A stretch of 19,474 nt of DNA from an uncultured bacterium (lineage in GTDB: Bacteria > Bacillota > Clostridia > Oscillospirales > Ruminococcaceae), in NCBI GenBank assembly GCA_905215595.1, contig CAJMQZ010000034.1, positions 1 to 19,474 on the forward strand, in the 5' to 3' direction. Made by a program: the position numbers and the translations under genes. The notes below the pieces were generated by a model. The model ran no database searches. It was not told where the DNA came from and was given only the letters and a program-made list of their open reading frames with translations. The number at the start of each line of letters is the position of its first letter. The stretch's first letter is position 1. This document shows, in pieces, positions 5,583-13,588 of this stretch.

Positions 5583-5603
5583 CTAGCAAAGGAGGATGCT
5601 TTT

Positions 5604-7865
5604 ATGAGCTTTACCGAAACGTTACAGAGTATCACCGGCAAGCTGCTGGCAGACTGCACCGATCAGGAGCTGTATCTGGCACTGCTGGAACTGGTGCGGC
5701 AGAAGAGCGCCGACCGCGTGCAGCCGGTCACCGGGCGTAAGCTGTACTATATCAGCGCCGAATTTCTCATTGGCAAGCTGCTGTCCAACAACCTCATCAA
5801 TCTGGGGCTGTACGATGAAGCCCGGTCTGCGCTGGCTGCTGCCGGAAAGCGCCTTTCCGATATTGAAGAGGTAGAGCCGGAGCCTTCTCTGGGCAACGGC
5901 GGCTTGGGGCGTCTGGCTGCCTGCTTCCTCGACTCTCTGGCAACGCTGAACCTGCCCGGCGACGGCGTGGGCCTGCGGTATCACTTCGGCCTGTTCCACC
6001 AGTCCTTTGAGGACGGCGTGCAGAACGAAAAGCCCGACCCGTGGCTCACCGCCCACAGCTGGGCAGAAAAGACCGACATCACCTACCCGGTGGAGCTGGC
6101 GGGCAAGGAATACACTGCCCGGCTGTACAAGCTGGCGGTCACCGGCTACGAGGGCCGCACCAACACCCTGAACCTGTTTGACCTTGACACCATCGATGAG
6201 AGCATCGTCCACGACGGCATTGCCTTCGATAAAACTGCCATCGACAAGAACCTGACCCTCTTCCTCTACCCGGACGATTCCGATGAGGCAGGCCGCCGCC
6301 TGCGGGTGTACCAGCAGTACCTGATGGTCTCTGCCGGTGCCCAGCTCATTCTGGCCGAGTGTGCCGCCCGGGGCTGCGATTACCATGATCTGGCCGACTA
6401 CGCCGCCATCCAGATCAACGACACCCACCCCAGCATGGTCATCCCGGAGCTGATCCGGCTGCTGGGCGAAAAGGGCATCGAATTTGAGGAAGCCGTAAAG
6501 ATCGTCACAAAGACCTGCGCCTACACCAACCACACCATTCTGGCCGAAGCGCTGGAAAAGTGGCCCCGCGCCTATCTGGATACCGTGGTGCCCCAGCTGA
6601 TGCCCATTATCGAAAAGCTGGACGCACTGGCCCGCACCCGCACCAAGGACGAGAGCCTTGCCATCATCGACAAGGACGACCGGGTGCACATGGCCCACAT
6701 GGACATCCACTTCACCCACTCCACCAACGGCGTGGCAGCGCTGCACACCGAGATTTTGAAAAATTCCGAGCTGCACGGCTTCTACGAGCTGTACCCGGAA
6801 AAGTTCAACAATAAGACCAACGGCATCACCTTCCGCCGCTGGCTGCTGGAATGCGACCCCCGCCTGACCGCCGCGCTGGAACAGCACATCGGCTCCGGCT
6901 TCCGTAAGGATGCCACCGAGCTGGAAAAGCTGCTGGCTTTTGCTGACGACGAAGCTGTGCTGGAGCAGCTGACCGCTGTGAAAAAGGCCAACAAGGAAGC
7001 ACTGGCAGACTGGCTGCTGCGCACCCAGAAGGTAAGCGTGAACACCGATGCTGTGTTCGATATCCAGTCCAAGCGTCTGCACGAGTACAAGCGCCAGCAG
7101 CTGAACCTGCTGTACCTCATCCATCAGTACTACGAGATCAAGGCCGGGCACCTGCCCGCTGCTCCGCTGGTGAGCATCTTCGGTGCCAAGGCGGCACCTG
7201 CCTACACCATTGCAAAGGACATCATCCATGCGCTGCTGACCCTGTCCAAGGTCATTGCCGCAGACCCGGAAGTGTCCAAGTGGCTGCAGGTGGTGTTCGT
7301 GGAGAACTACAACGTCACCGCCGCCGAAAAGCTGATCCCCGCCTGCGACCTGTCCGAGCAGATCAGCCTTGCCTCCAAGGAAGCTTCCGGCACCGGCAAC
7401 ATGAAGTTCATGCTGAACGGCGCGCTGACGCTGGGCACCATGGACGGTGCCAATGTGGAGATCAGCCAGCAGGTGGGCGAGGAGAACATCTATATCTTCG
7501 GCCAGACCTCCGATCAGGTCATCCACCGCTACGCCGTGGGCGATTACGACCCTGCCCAGTGGGTGGAGGGCGATGCCAACATCCGCCGCGCCATCAGTTT
7601 CCTCACCGGCCCGGAGATGCTGGCCGCCGGTCATGCCGAAAACCTGACCCGCCTGCATGACGAGCTGATCCACAAGGACTGGTTCCAGACCCTGCCGGAC
7701 TTCAATGCCTACGTTGTGCGCAAGGGGCAGGCCCTCAACGATTACGCCTGCGACCACACGGGCTGGCGGCGTAAGTGCCTTGTGAACATTGCCAAGGCTG
7801 GCATGTTCTCCTCTGACCGCACCATTGCCGAGTACGACCGCGATATCTGGCATCTGGGCAAATAA
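5604..7865 (+). CDS. glgP: Glycogen/maltodextrin (alpha-glucan) phosphorylase
   Basis: This is a GT35 phosphorylase that releases glucose-1-phosphate from glycogen, starch or maltodextrin ends, in the cytoplasm. At 753 residues it is at the shorter end for the family, as in many Firmicutes. Visible hallmarks are YYISAEFLIGKLL near the N-terminus, GNGGLGRLAACFLDSLATL starting near residue 97, QINDTHPSMVIPEL in the middle, and KRLHEYKRQQLN. The PLP-binding motif EASGTGNMKFMLNG has the Schiff-base lysine at K601. AAAGGAGG precedes ATG 5604. No other glg or mal gene is adjacent; the divergent AraC-type regulator is the likely controller. GlgP and MalP cannot be separated safely by sequence alone. 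Confidence 0.95.
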   Translation: MSFTETLQSITGKLLADCTDQELYLALLELVRQKSADRVQPVTGRKLYYISAEFLIGKLLSNNLINLGLYDEARSALAAAGKRLSDIEEVEPEPSLGNGGLGRLAACFLDSLATLNLPGDGVGLRYHFGLFHQSFEDGVQNEKPDPWLTAHSWAEKTDITYPVELAGKEYTARLYKLAVTGYEGRTNTLNLFDLDTIDESIVHDGIAFDKTAIDKNLTLFLYPDDSDEAGRRLRVYQQYLMVSAGAQLILAECAARGCDYHDLADYAAIQINDTHPSMVIPELIRLLGEKGIEFEEAVKIVTKTCAYTNHTILAEALEKWPRAYLDTVVPQLMPIIEKLDALARTRTKDESLAIIDKDDRVHMAHMDIHFTHSTNGVAALHTEILKNSELHGFYELYPEKFNNKTNGITFRRWLLECDPRLTAALEQHIGSGFRKDATELEKLLAFADDEAVLEQLTAVKKANKEALADWLLRTQKVSVNTDAVFDIQSKRLHEYKRQQLNLLYLIHQYYEIKAGHLPAAPLVSIFGAKAAPAYTIAKDIIHALLTLSKVIAADPEVSKWLQVVFVENYNVTAAEKLIPACDLSEQISLASKEASGTGNMKFMLNGALTLGTMDGANVEISQQVGEENIYIFGQTSDQVIHRYAVGDYDPAQWVEGDANIRRAISFLTGPEMLAAGHAENLTRLHDELIHKDWFQTLPDFNAYVVRKGQALNDYACDHTGWRRKCLVNIAKAGMFSSDRTIAEYDRDIWHLGK

Positions 7866-7904
7866 TCTTTTTTGAACCTGCGTTTCTCCTTTATTTCCTC
7901 ATAG

Positions 7905-7938
7905 GCTGCTGCACAAAGCTGTGCGGCAGCTTTTGTTT
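7905..7938 (+). terminator. glgP terminator
   Basis: GCTGCTGCACA (7905-7915), loop AAGC and TGTGCGGCAGC (7920-7930) form an 11-bp stem with one wobble pair, followed by TTTTGTTT. Confidence 0.88.
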
Positions 7939-7967
7939 TGTGCGGCAGGGGAATGGGTGCCAACAAG

Positions 7968-7999
7968 AAACGCCGCTGCACGGCTGTGCAGCGGCGTTT
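7968..7999 (-). terminator. tat operon terminator (perfect 14-bp stem)
   Basis: AAACGCCGCTGCAC (7968-7981) and GTGCAGCGGCGTTT (7986-7999) with a four-base loop. It lies 35 bases beyond the tatC stop codon on the minus strand and opposes the glgP terminator, giving insulated convergent ends. The short T-run makes it weaker than the glgP terminator. Confidence 0.75.
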
Positions 8000-8033
8000 G
8001 ATTCAGTTGATGAAAACCGGAGCGGAAGCGGAA

Positions 8034-8831
8034 TCAGTCCTTGCTCTCCTCTTCTTCCTCGTCCTCGTCGTCCGTATCGTGCGGCTTATAGAAGATGCCG
8101 CTCAGGAAGATGCTGACAAAGTACAGCAGCACCATGGGGATAGCCACCATGCACTGGGACACGATGTCCGGCGGGGTGACCACAGCAGCGATGAAGAAGA
8201 TGACCACGATGGCCACGCCGCGCACCTGCTTGAGGATCTGCGGGTTGATGATGCCCATCTTGGAAAGGATGATGGTGATCAGCGGCATCTCGAACACGCA
8301 GCCAAAGATGATGAACATGGTCAGGCAGAGGTTGACGTAGCTCTCGATACTGGTGGTAGTCTGGATGTACTCAGCACCCTCGATGCCGGTGCTGAGGAAC
8401 CGCAGCATGAACGGCATCATGAGCTTATAGGCAAACAGCACGCCCACGCAGAACAGGATCAGACCCAGCAGCATGACCAGCTTGAAAAAGGTGCTCTCGC
8501 TCTTTTTCAGACCCGGCTTTGCAAAGGCGTAGATGTTGTAAAAGGCCACAGGCACCGTTACCACCACACCGGCCAGAATGGACACCCGGAAATACTGCAT
8601 CAGTTTTTCCTGCGGGGCAATGGACACGAACTGGTAATAGTCGCGGCCCATGGCGGTAAGCAGATCGATCAGACGGTCTGCATACGCCAGCGAGACCACT
8701 ACGCCCACCACAAACACCACCGCGCAGATGATGAGCCGGTTCCGCAGTTCTTTCAGATGGCCGGTCAGCGTCATGCTGCCGTCCTCTGCCATGACTTCGG
8801 CTTTCTTTTTGCGCTTTTTGTTTGTAGCCAC
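8034..8831 (-). CDS. tatC: Sec-independent protein translocase TatC
   Basis: This 265-residue six-helix membrane protein is the receptor for twin-arginine signal peptides in the Tat pathway, which exports folded proteins. Hallmarks are HLKELRNRL before the first helix, the APQEKLMQYFR segment in the first periplasmic loop, FEMPLI in helix 4 and TPPDIVSQ before helix 5. The C-terminal tail is unusually acidic (DDEDEEEEE). The start is GTG 8831, with AGGAG of the tatA end as ribosome binding site; the two genes are two bases apart. It is the last gene of a TatB-like, tatA, tatC operon. No Tat substrate is obvious among the neighbours. Confidence 0.95.
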   Translation of the reverse strand: MATNKKRKKKAEVMAEDGSMTLTGHLKELRNRLIICAVVFVVGVVVSLAYADRLIDLLTAMGRDYYQFVSIAPQEKLMQYFRVSILAGVVVTVPVAFYNIYAFAKPGLKKSESTFFKLVMLLGLILFCVGVLFAYKLMMPFMLRFLSTGIEGAEYIQTTTSIESYVNLCLTMFIIFGCVFEMPLITIILSKMGIINPQILKQVRGVAIVVIFFIAAVVTPPDIVSQCMVAIPMVLLYFVSIFLSGIFYKPHDTDDEDEEEEESKD

Positions 8832-8833
8832 AA

Positions 8834-9031
8834 TTACTCCTCGTCTTCGTCCTTCTTATCAGCCTTCTTTACAGTCTCCTCGGACTGCTCGGCGTCCTCG
8901 TCCTCCATGCCCTTCTTGAAGCCATTGATGGTCTTACCGAACATCTTGCCCAGCTTCGGCAGGTTCTTGGGTCCAAAGATCAGCAGAACGACAACCAGAA
9001 TGATCAGCAGCTCATTAGTACCAATACGCAT
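8834..9031 (-). CDS. tatA: Twin-arginine translocase subunit TatA
   Basis: This 65-residue pore-forming Tat subunit has a short N-terminal membrane helix (ELLIILVVVLLIFGP), the hinge motif FGPKNLPKLGK, an amphipathic helix (MFGKTINGFKKGM) and a highly acidic tail. The start is ATG 9031, where AAGGAG lies upstream; the longer open frame to 9112 adds 27 residues that do not fit TatA and lacks a ribosome binding site. It lies between the TatB-like gene and tatC. Confidence 0.93.
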   Translation of the reverse strand: MRIGTNELLIILVVVLLIFGPKNLPKLGKMFGKTINGFKKGMEDEDAEQSEETVKKADKKDEDEE

Positions 9032-9132
9032 AATAAAGTTCTCCTTTTTCTTGCCGCGCCGCATGGCGGGCGTATTACAGAATGTATCTGGCAACCGCGG
9101 GCGCGGGTGCATCCATCAATAAGTAGGGGCGC

Positions 9133-9684
9133 TTACACCTTTGCTTCCTCAGCGGGTGCAGCTTCGGCAGCCTCTTCGGCTGCGGCAGGGGCTTCCTGCA
9201 CAGGCTCAGCTACCGGTTCAGCGGCGGGCTGTGCGGCCTCGGCAGCGGGCTGCTCCGGCTTTTCAGCGGGAGCCTCCACAGTTTCAGCAGTTTCAGCCGG
9301 GGCTTCGGCGGGCTGCTCGGGCAGCTCCTCCACGGCATCCTCAGTCAGGTCGGTGACCTCCTCGGTCTCAGCCTGCTTCTTGGCAGCTTCCTCTTTGCTG
9401 GTCTTGCCAATGCCGGTAAAGCTCTTGGTCACGTCCCGCATACTGCTGTCGATATCCTTCTTGATATCGGTCAGGGGGGCAACAGCCTCCTTCAGGGGTG
9501 CCTGAATTTCGTTCAGCGGCTCCACCACGTTCTTCTGGATCTCTTCAGAGGCAGCGCCGGTGTATTTTTTCAGCTCGCGGAGCATCTTGCCGATCTTCTT
9601 TGCGTAGACAGGCAGCTGGTCCGGGCCGATGAACACAAACGCCACGATGACGATGACGATAAGTTCCCAAAAACCAATTTTCAT
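9133..9684 (-). CDS. TatB-like subunit of the TatA/B family with long acidic tail
   Basis: This 183-residue protein has an N-terminal membrane helix with an early glutamate (MKIGFWELIVIVIV), then FIGPDQLPVYAKKIGKMLRELKKYT, which is closer to TatB than TatA. A longer helical region follows, and the last 80 or so residues are a low-complexity Ala/Pro/Glu tail. Many Firmicutes have only TatA and TatC, so a second, larger A/B-type subunit suggests a three-part translocase. ATG 9684 has AAAGGAAAC upstream; the frame is open to 9783 but those codons are a GC-rich leader without family match. It is the first gene of the operon, about 100 bases before tatA. Automated annotation might call it TatA. 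Confidence 0.85.
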   Translation of the reverse strand: MKIGFWELIVIVIVAFVFIGPDQLPVYAKKIGKMLRELKKYTGAASEEIQKNVVEPLNEIQAPLKEAVAPLTDIKKDIDSSMRDVTKSFTGIGKTSKEEAAKKQAETEEVTDLTEDAVEELPEQPAEAPAETAETVEAPAEKPEQPAAEAAQPAAEPVAEPVQEAPAAAEEAAEAAPAEEAKV

Positions 9685-9826
9685 AAGTAACGTTTCCTTT
9701 CCTGTACCAAGGGCATTTCCAAGACCGCCGCACACCACAGCGGTCTGCGCTTTTTTGCCCTTTTTGGCGGGGGTTCGGCGCACTGCGCGCCTTTGTTGCC
9801 CTATGTATACCGAAAAGTGGTGTACT

Positions 9827-9851
9827 GAATGTTAATATATTATTAACATTC
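9827..9851 (-). promoter_or_regulatory. 25-bp perfect palindrome upstream of the tat operon
   Basis: GAATGTTAATA (9827-9837), centre TAT, TATTAACATTC (9841-9851): every position of both 11-base arms pairs. It lies about 140 bases before the TatB-like start and 90 bases beyond the end of the ABC operon. The AT-rich centre could overlap the -10 of the tat promoter, but no clear -35 is visible. It lacks a GC stem and T-run, so it is not a terminator. Confidence 0.7.
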
Positions 9852-9941
9852 TATGAATGAGTGCCCACTTGGCTTGTTTTATTCAACAAAACGAATTTTC
9901 GTCGCTTGCTATTACAGATTGGATAGGATACAACAGCATCC

Positions 9942-11717
9942 TCAGGTCTGCACGCCTTCGAACTGGCTGTTGTAGAGCTTGGCGTAGAAGCCGCCCTGCG
10001 CCAGAAGCTGGTCGTGATTGCCCTGCTCCACGATGTGGCCGTCCTTCATGACAAGGATGACGTCTGCCTCCCGGATGGTGGAAAGGCGGTGTGCCACGAT
10101 AAAGCTGGTGCGCCCCTGCATCATGCGGGCAAAGGCCTTCTGGATGCGCACCTCGGTGCGGGTATCAATGGAGGAGGTGGCCTCGTCCAGGATCAGCATG
10201 GGCGGCAGGCAGAGCATCACGCGGGCGATGCAGAGCAGCTGCTTTTGTCCCTGACTGATGTTGCCGCCGTCCTCTGCAATGACGGTATCGTAGCCCTCGG
10301 GCAGGCGGCGGATAAAGCTGTGGGCGTGGGCAGCCTTGGCGGCGGTGATCACCTCATCCATGGTTGCGTCCGGCTTGCCGTAGGCAATGTTCTCCCGCAC
10401 CGTGCCGGCACGCAGCCAGGTGTCCTGCAGCACCATGCCGTAGCTGCCGCGCAGGGAGGCGCGGGTCACATCCCGGATATCGGTGCCGGACACCTTGATG
10501 CTGCCGCTGTTCACATCATAGAACCGCATCAGCAGGTTGATGAGGGTGGTTTTGCCGCAGCCGGTAGGGCCTACGATGGCGATGCGCTGGCCGGGCTGCA
10601 CGTCCAGCGAGAGCCCTTCGATGAGCGGACGGTCGGGCAGATAGCGGAAGGACACATCCTGCAGCTGCACATGGCCGTCCGGCTGCAATGCGGCGGCGTT
10701 TTCAGCCTCCGGCACCTGATCTTCGGCGTCCAGCAGTTCAAACACCCGGGCGGCGCAGGCCAGTGCGTTCTGCAGCTCGGTGACCACGCCCGAGATCTCG
10801 TTGAAGGGTTTGGTGTACTGGTTGGCATAGCTTAAAAAGACGCTCAGCTGACCGATGGTGATGCCGCCGCGCACGGCGTACAGCGCACCCACAAGCCCTA
10901 CGCCCGCGTACACGATGTTGTTCACAAAGCGGGTGGCGGGGTTGGTCAGGCTGGAGAAGAAGATGGCCTTCAGGCTCACGTCCTGTAATTGTCCGTTCAC
11001 TTCGTCAAAGGCGGCAAGGCTCTCTGCTTCATGGCCAAAGGCCTGCACCACCTTCTGGCCTTCGATCATCTCGTTGACCAGCGCGGTCTGCTTGCCGCGG
11101 ACGGTGCTCTGGCTCTGGAAGTAGCCGTAACTGCGCTTTGCCAGAAAGCCCGCCACCACAAGGCTCAGCGGGGTGATGCACACTACCACCAGCGTGATGG
11201 GCACGTTCTCCCGCAGCATGAACAGCAATGTGCCAAAAATGGTCAGGATGCCGGAGAACAGCTGGGTAAAGCCCATCAGCAGGCCGTCCGCAAAGGTGTC
11301 CACATCCGCCACCATGCGGCTGACGATATCGCCGGAGGGGTGGCTGTCCAGATAGGACAGCGGCAGGGTCTGGATCTTGCGCAGCGCCTCGTTGCGCAGA
11401 TCACGGCTGACCGAGAAGGTGATGCGGTTGTTGCACACGCTCAAAAGCCACTGCGCAAGGGCGGCCACACCGGCAACCACCAGAATGCTCACTGCAATGC
11501 GCAGCACCCCGGCAAGGTCTACATTGCCCTTGCCCAGCATTTTATCAATGGCATCGCCGCACAGGATGGGGATATACAGCTGAGCGGCTACGCTGACCGC
11601 CGCCACCAGCAGGCTGCACACCACAAAGGCGCTGTACGGACGGATCTTGTGCAGCACCCGGTTCAGGGTGGCCTTGCGCTGCTGCGGGGTCAGCTTGTTT
11701 TTTGCTTTTGCACTCAT
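9942..11717 (-). CDS. ABC exporter half-transporter, canonical-ATPase subunit
   Basis: This is a 591-residue membrane-ATPase fusion: six membrane helices in about residues 1-330, then a nucleotide-binding domain. Walker A is GPTGCGKT (383-390). Walker B is LILDE with catalytic E512, and the switch histidine is H543 (IVAHRLST). Its signature motif is the altered ISQGQ (487-491) instead of LSGGQ. The partner encoded just upstream has the opposite set of defects, so the two should form a heterodimer with one working and one degenerate ATP site, as known for TM287/288, BmrCD and LmrCD. Likely cargo is drugs, lipids or peptides; it cannot be narrowed. Its ATG overlaps the stop of the upstream gene (ATGA), indicating coupled translation. 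Confidence 0.93.
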   Translation of the reverse strand: MSAKAKNKLTPQQRKATLNRVLHKIRPYSAFVVCSLLVAAVSVAAQLYIPILCGDAIDKMLGKGNVDLAGVLRIAVSILVVAGVAALAQWLLSVCNNRITFSVSRDLRNEALRKIQTLPLSYLDSHPSGDIVSRMVADVDTFADGLLMGFTQLFSGILTIFGTLLFMLRENVPITLVVVCITPLSLVVAGFLAKRSYGYFQSQSTVRGKQTALVNEMIEGQKVVQAFGHEAESLAAFDEVNGQLQDVSLKAIFFSSLTNPATRFVNNIVYAGVGLVGALYAVRGGITIGQLSVFLSYANQYTKPFNEISGVVTELQNALACAARVFELLDAEDQVPEAENAAALQPDGHVQLQDVSFRYLPDRPLIEGLSLDVQPGQRIAIVGPTGCGKTTLINLLMRFYDVNSGSIKVSGTDIRDVTRASLRGSYGMVLQDTWLRAGTVRENIAYGKPDATMDEVITAAKAAHAHSFIRRLPEGYDTVIAEDGGNISQGQKQLLCIARVMLCLPPMLILDEATSSIDTRTEVRIQKAFARMMQGRTSFIVAHRLSTIREADVILVMKDGHIVEQGNHDQLLAQGGFYAKLYNSQFEGVQT

Positions 11718-13453
11718 GCTTCTGCCTCCCCTTTCTTGAACTGGCTCTCGTAGATCTCCTCGTACACCGGGCAGCTGCTGCGCAGGGCGCTGTGGGTGCC
11801 GATGCCCACCAGATGGCCGTCATCCAGCACTAAGATCTGGTCAGCGTGCTGCAAGCTGGCGGCACGCTGGCTGACGATGAACACGGTCAGTGCCCCGGGC
11901 AGCGCCGCCAGTGCCTTGCGCAGGGCGGCGTCGGTGGCGTAGTCCAGCGCACTGGCGCTGTCATCCAAAATCAGAATGTCCGGCTTGCCCACCAGCGCAC
12001 GGGCGATGGTGAGCCGCTGCTTCTGTCCGCCGGAAAGATTGCGTCCGCCCTGCTCCACCGGCTCGTCCAGCCCAAGGGGCTTTGCACGCACAAAATCTGC
12101 GGCCTGTGCCGTTTCCAGTGCTGCCCACAGGTCGGCATCGGTGGCGTTTTTATTGCCCCACAAAAGGTTGGAGCGGATAGTGCCGCCGAAGAGCTGCGCC
12201 TTCTGCATGACCACCGCCACCCTGCCGCGCAAGGCGTCCCGGGGGTAGCTGGCCACCGGGCGGCCAAAGATCTCCACGCTGCCCTCGGTGGCATCGTAAA
12301 AGCGCGGGATAAGGTTCACAAGGCTGGATTTGCCGCTGCCGGTGCCGCCGATGACGCCGATGGTCTGGCCCTTTTTGGCGGTAAAGCTGATGTCGGTCAG
12401 GCTGGATGCGCCCGCCCCGGCGTAGGTCAGGCCTACATGGTCAAAGCGCACGGCATCGCCGGTCTTGTCGGCGGCAACCTCGCCCAGCAGCTTTGCCGGG
12501 AAGGTCATGCCGGGTTTGGTATCCAGCACCGCCTGCACGCGGCCTGCACAGGCCAGTGCCTTGCTGATCTGCACGATGAGGTTGGCCAGCTTTACCAGCT
12601 CCACAAGGATCTGGTTCATGTAGTTTACCAGCGCGATGACATCGCCGGACGCCATGCCGCCCACGTTGATCTCGATGCTGCCCACGTACAGCAGCGCCAC
12701 GATGGCAAGGTTGATGAGCACATAGGTCAGCGGGTTCATCAGCGCCGAAAGGTGGCCGACATGCAGCTGCATCCCGGTCAGCAGGGCGTTGGCGTCCTCA
12801 AAGCGGTCGATCTCGCTCTGCTCCTTATCAAAGGCGCGCACCACGCGCACGCCGGTCAGGTTCTCGCGGGTCAGGCCCAGCACTCGGTCCAGCCGGGTCT
12901 GCACGGTCTTATACAGCGGTCGGGTGATCACCATCACGCCGAACACCACCACGCTGAGCAGCGGGATGGTGACTACAAAGATCATCGCCGCCCGGGCGTT
13001 GACCGTAAAGGCCATGACCATGGCGCCCAGCACCACAAAGGGGCTGCGCAGGAACAGGCGCAAAAACAGGTTGAGCCCGCTTTGCACCTGATTGACATCG
13101 CTGGTCATGCGGGTAATGAGGGTGCTGGTGCCCAGCGTATCCATCTCTGAAAAGCTCAGGCTCTGGATATGGGCAAACAGGGCGTGCCGCAGCGCGGTGG
13201 AGTAGCCCACCGCCGCCTTGGCGGAAAAGTACTGCGCGGTCAGGCTGCAGGTAAGGCCGATGAAAGCCAGCAGCAGCAAAAGGCCGCACCGCACCAGAAT
13301 ATAATGCAGGTCATGTGCTGCAATGCCCACATTGACGATATCCGCCATTACAAGCGGCACGAACAGGTCAAAGGTGGCTTCCAGCATCTTAAAGAGCGGT
13401 GCAAGCACGCTTTCGCGCTTGTAGCCCTTCAGGTAGCCAAGCATCCGGTTCAA
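11714..13453 (-). CDS. ABC exporter half-transporter, degenerate-ATPase subunit
   Basis: This is a 579-residue membrane-ATPase fusion and the first gene of the exporter operon. Walker A is GGTGSGKS (369-376) and the signature is a perfect LSGGQ (473-477). Walker B, however, reads LILDD, with D498 replacing the catalytic glutamate, and the switch histidine is replaced by Q529 (IVSQRAAS). This marks it as the degenerate half of an asymmetric exporter. I choose TTG 13453 as start (MNRMLGYLKGYKRE...), since GGAGG lies seven bases upstream; the next ATG at 13444 is too far from it, and the open frame to 13552 adds sequence unlike the family. The N-terminus then matches related exporters. Confidence 0.9.
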   Translation of the reverse strand: MNRMLGYLKGYKRESVLAPLFKMLEATFDLFVPLVMADIVNVGIAAHDLHYILVRCGLLLLLAFIGLTCSLTAQYFSAKAAVGYSTALRHALFAHIQSLSFSEMDTLGTSTLITRMTSDVNQVQSGLNLFLRLFLRSPFVVLGAMVMAFTVNARAAMIFVVTIPLLSVVVFGVMVITRPLYKTVQTRLDRVLGLTRENLTGVRVVRAFDKEQSEIDRFEDANALLTGMQLHVGHLSALMNPLTYVLINLAIVALLYVGSIEINVGGMASGDVIALVNYMNQILVELVKLANLIVQISKALACAGRVQAVLDTKPGMTFPAKLLGEVAADKTGDAVRFDHVGLTYAGAGASSLTDISFTAKKGQTIGVIGGTGSGKSSLVNLIPRFYDATEGSVEIFGRPVASYPRDALRGRVAVVMQKAQLFGGTIRSNLLWGNKNATDADLWAALETAQAADFVRAKPLGLDEPVEQGGRNLSGGQKQRLTIARALVGKPDILILDDSASALDYATDAALRKALAALPGALTVFIVSQRAASLQHADQILVLDDGHLVGIGTHSALRSSCPVYEEIYESQFKKGEAEA

Positions 13454-13486
13454 AAAAATTCCTCCTTCGGGGTCAAAATACACCTT

Positions 13487-13515
13487 ATTATAACGCGATG
13501 TATCCTGAAAATCCA
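13487..13515 (-). promoter_or_regulatory. Candidate promoter of the ABC exporter operon
   Basis: On the minus strand a perfect TATAAT (13487-13492) is preceded at 17 bases by TGGATT (13510-13515), a poor -35. The -10 lies about 35 bases before the start codon. The weak -35 may mean regulation by an activator. Confidence 0.5.
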
Positions 13516-13536
13516 GTGCCGCAGCTGCGTTTTGCA

Positions 13537-13565
13537 TTGTACAAGCTGCCAAATCCTGTTATACT
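13537..13565 (+). promoter_or_regulatory. Candidate promoter of the SseB/Sel1 gene
   Basis: TTGTAC (13537-13542), 17-base spacer, TATACT (13560-13565), about 24 bases before ATG 13589. It is divergent from the ABC exporter promoter, with 21 bases between the two -35 boxes. Confidence 0.55.
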
Positions 13566-13588
13566 AGAGCTGAGATTGATAGGGAAGT

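Noticed and set aside
5622..7853. Long open frame (743 codons) on the minus strand opposite glgP
   Set aside because: It mirrors the GC-rich third-position pattern of glgP, its translation is a low-complexity Val/Gly/Gln/His mix, and it has no family motif.
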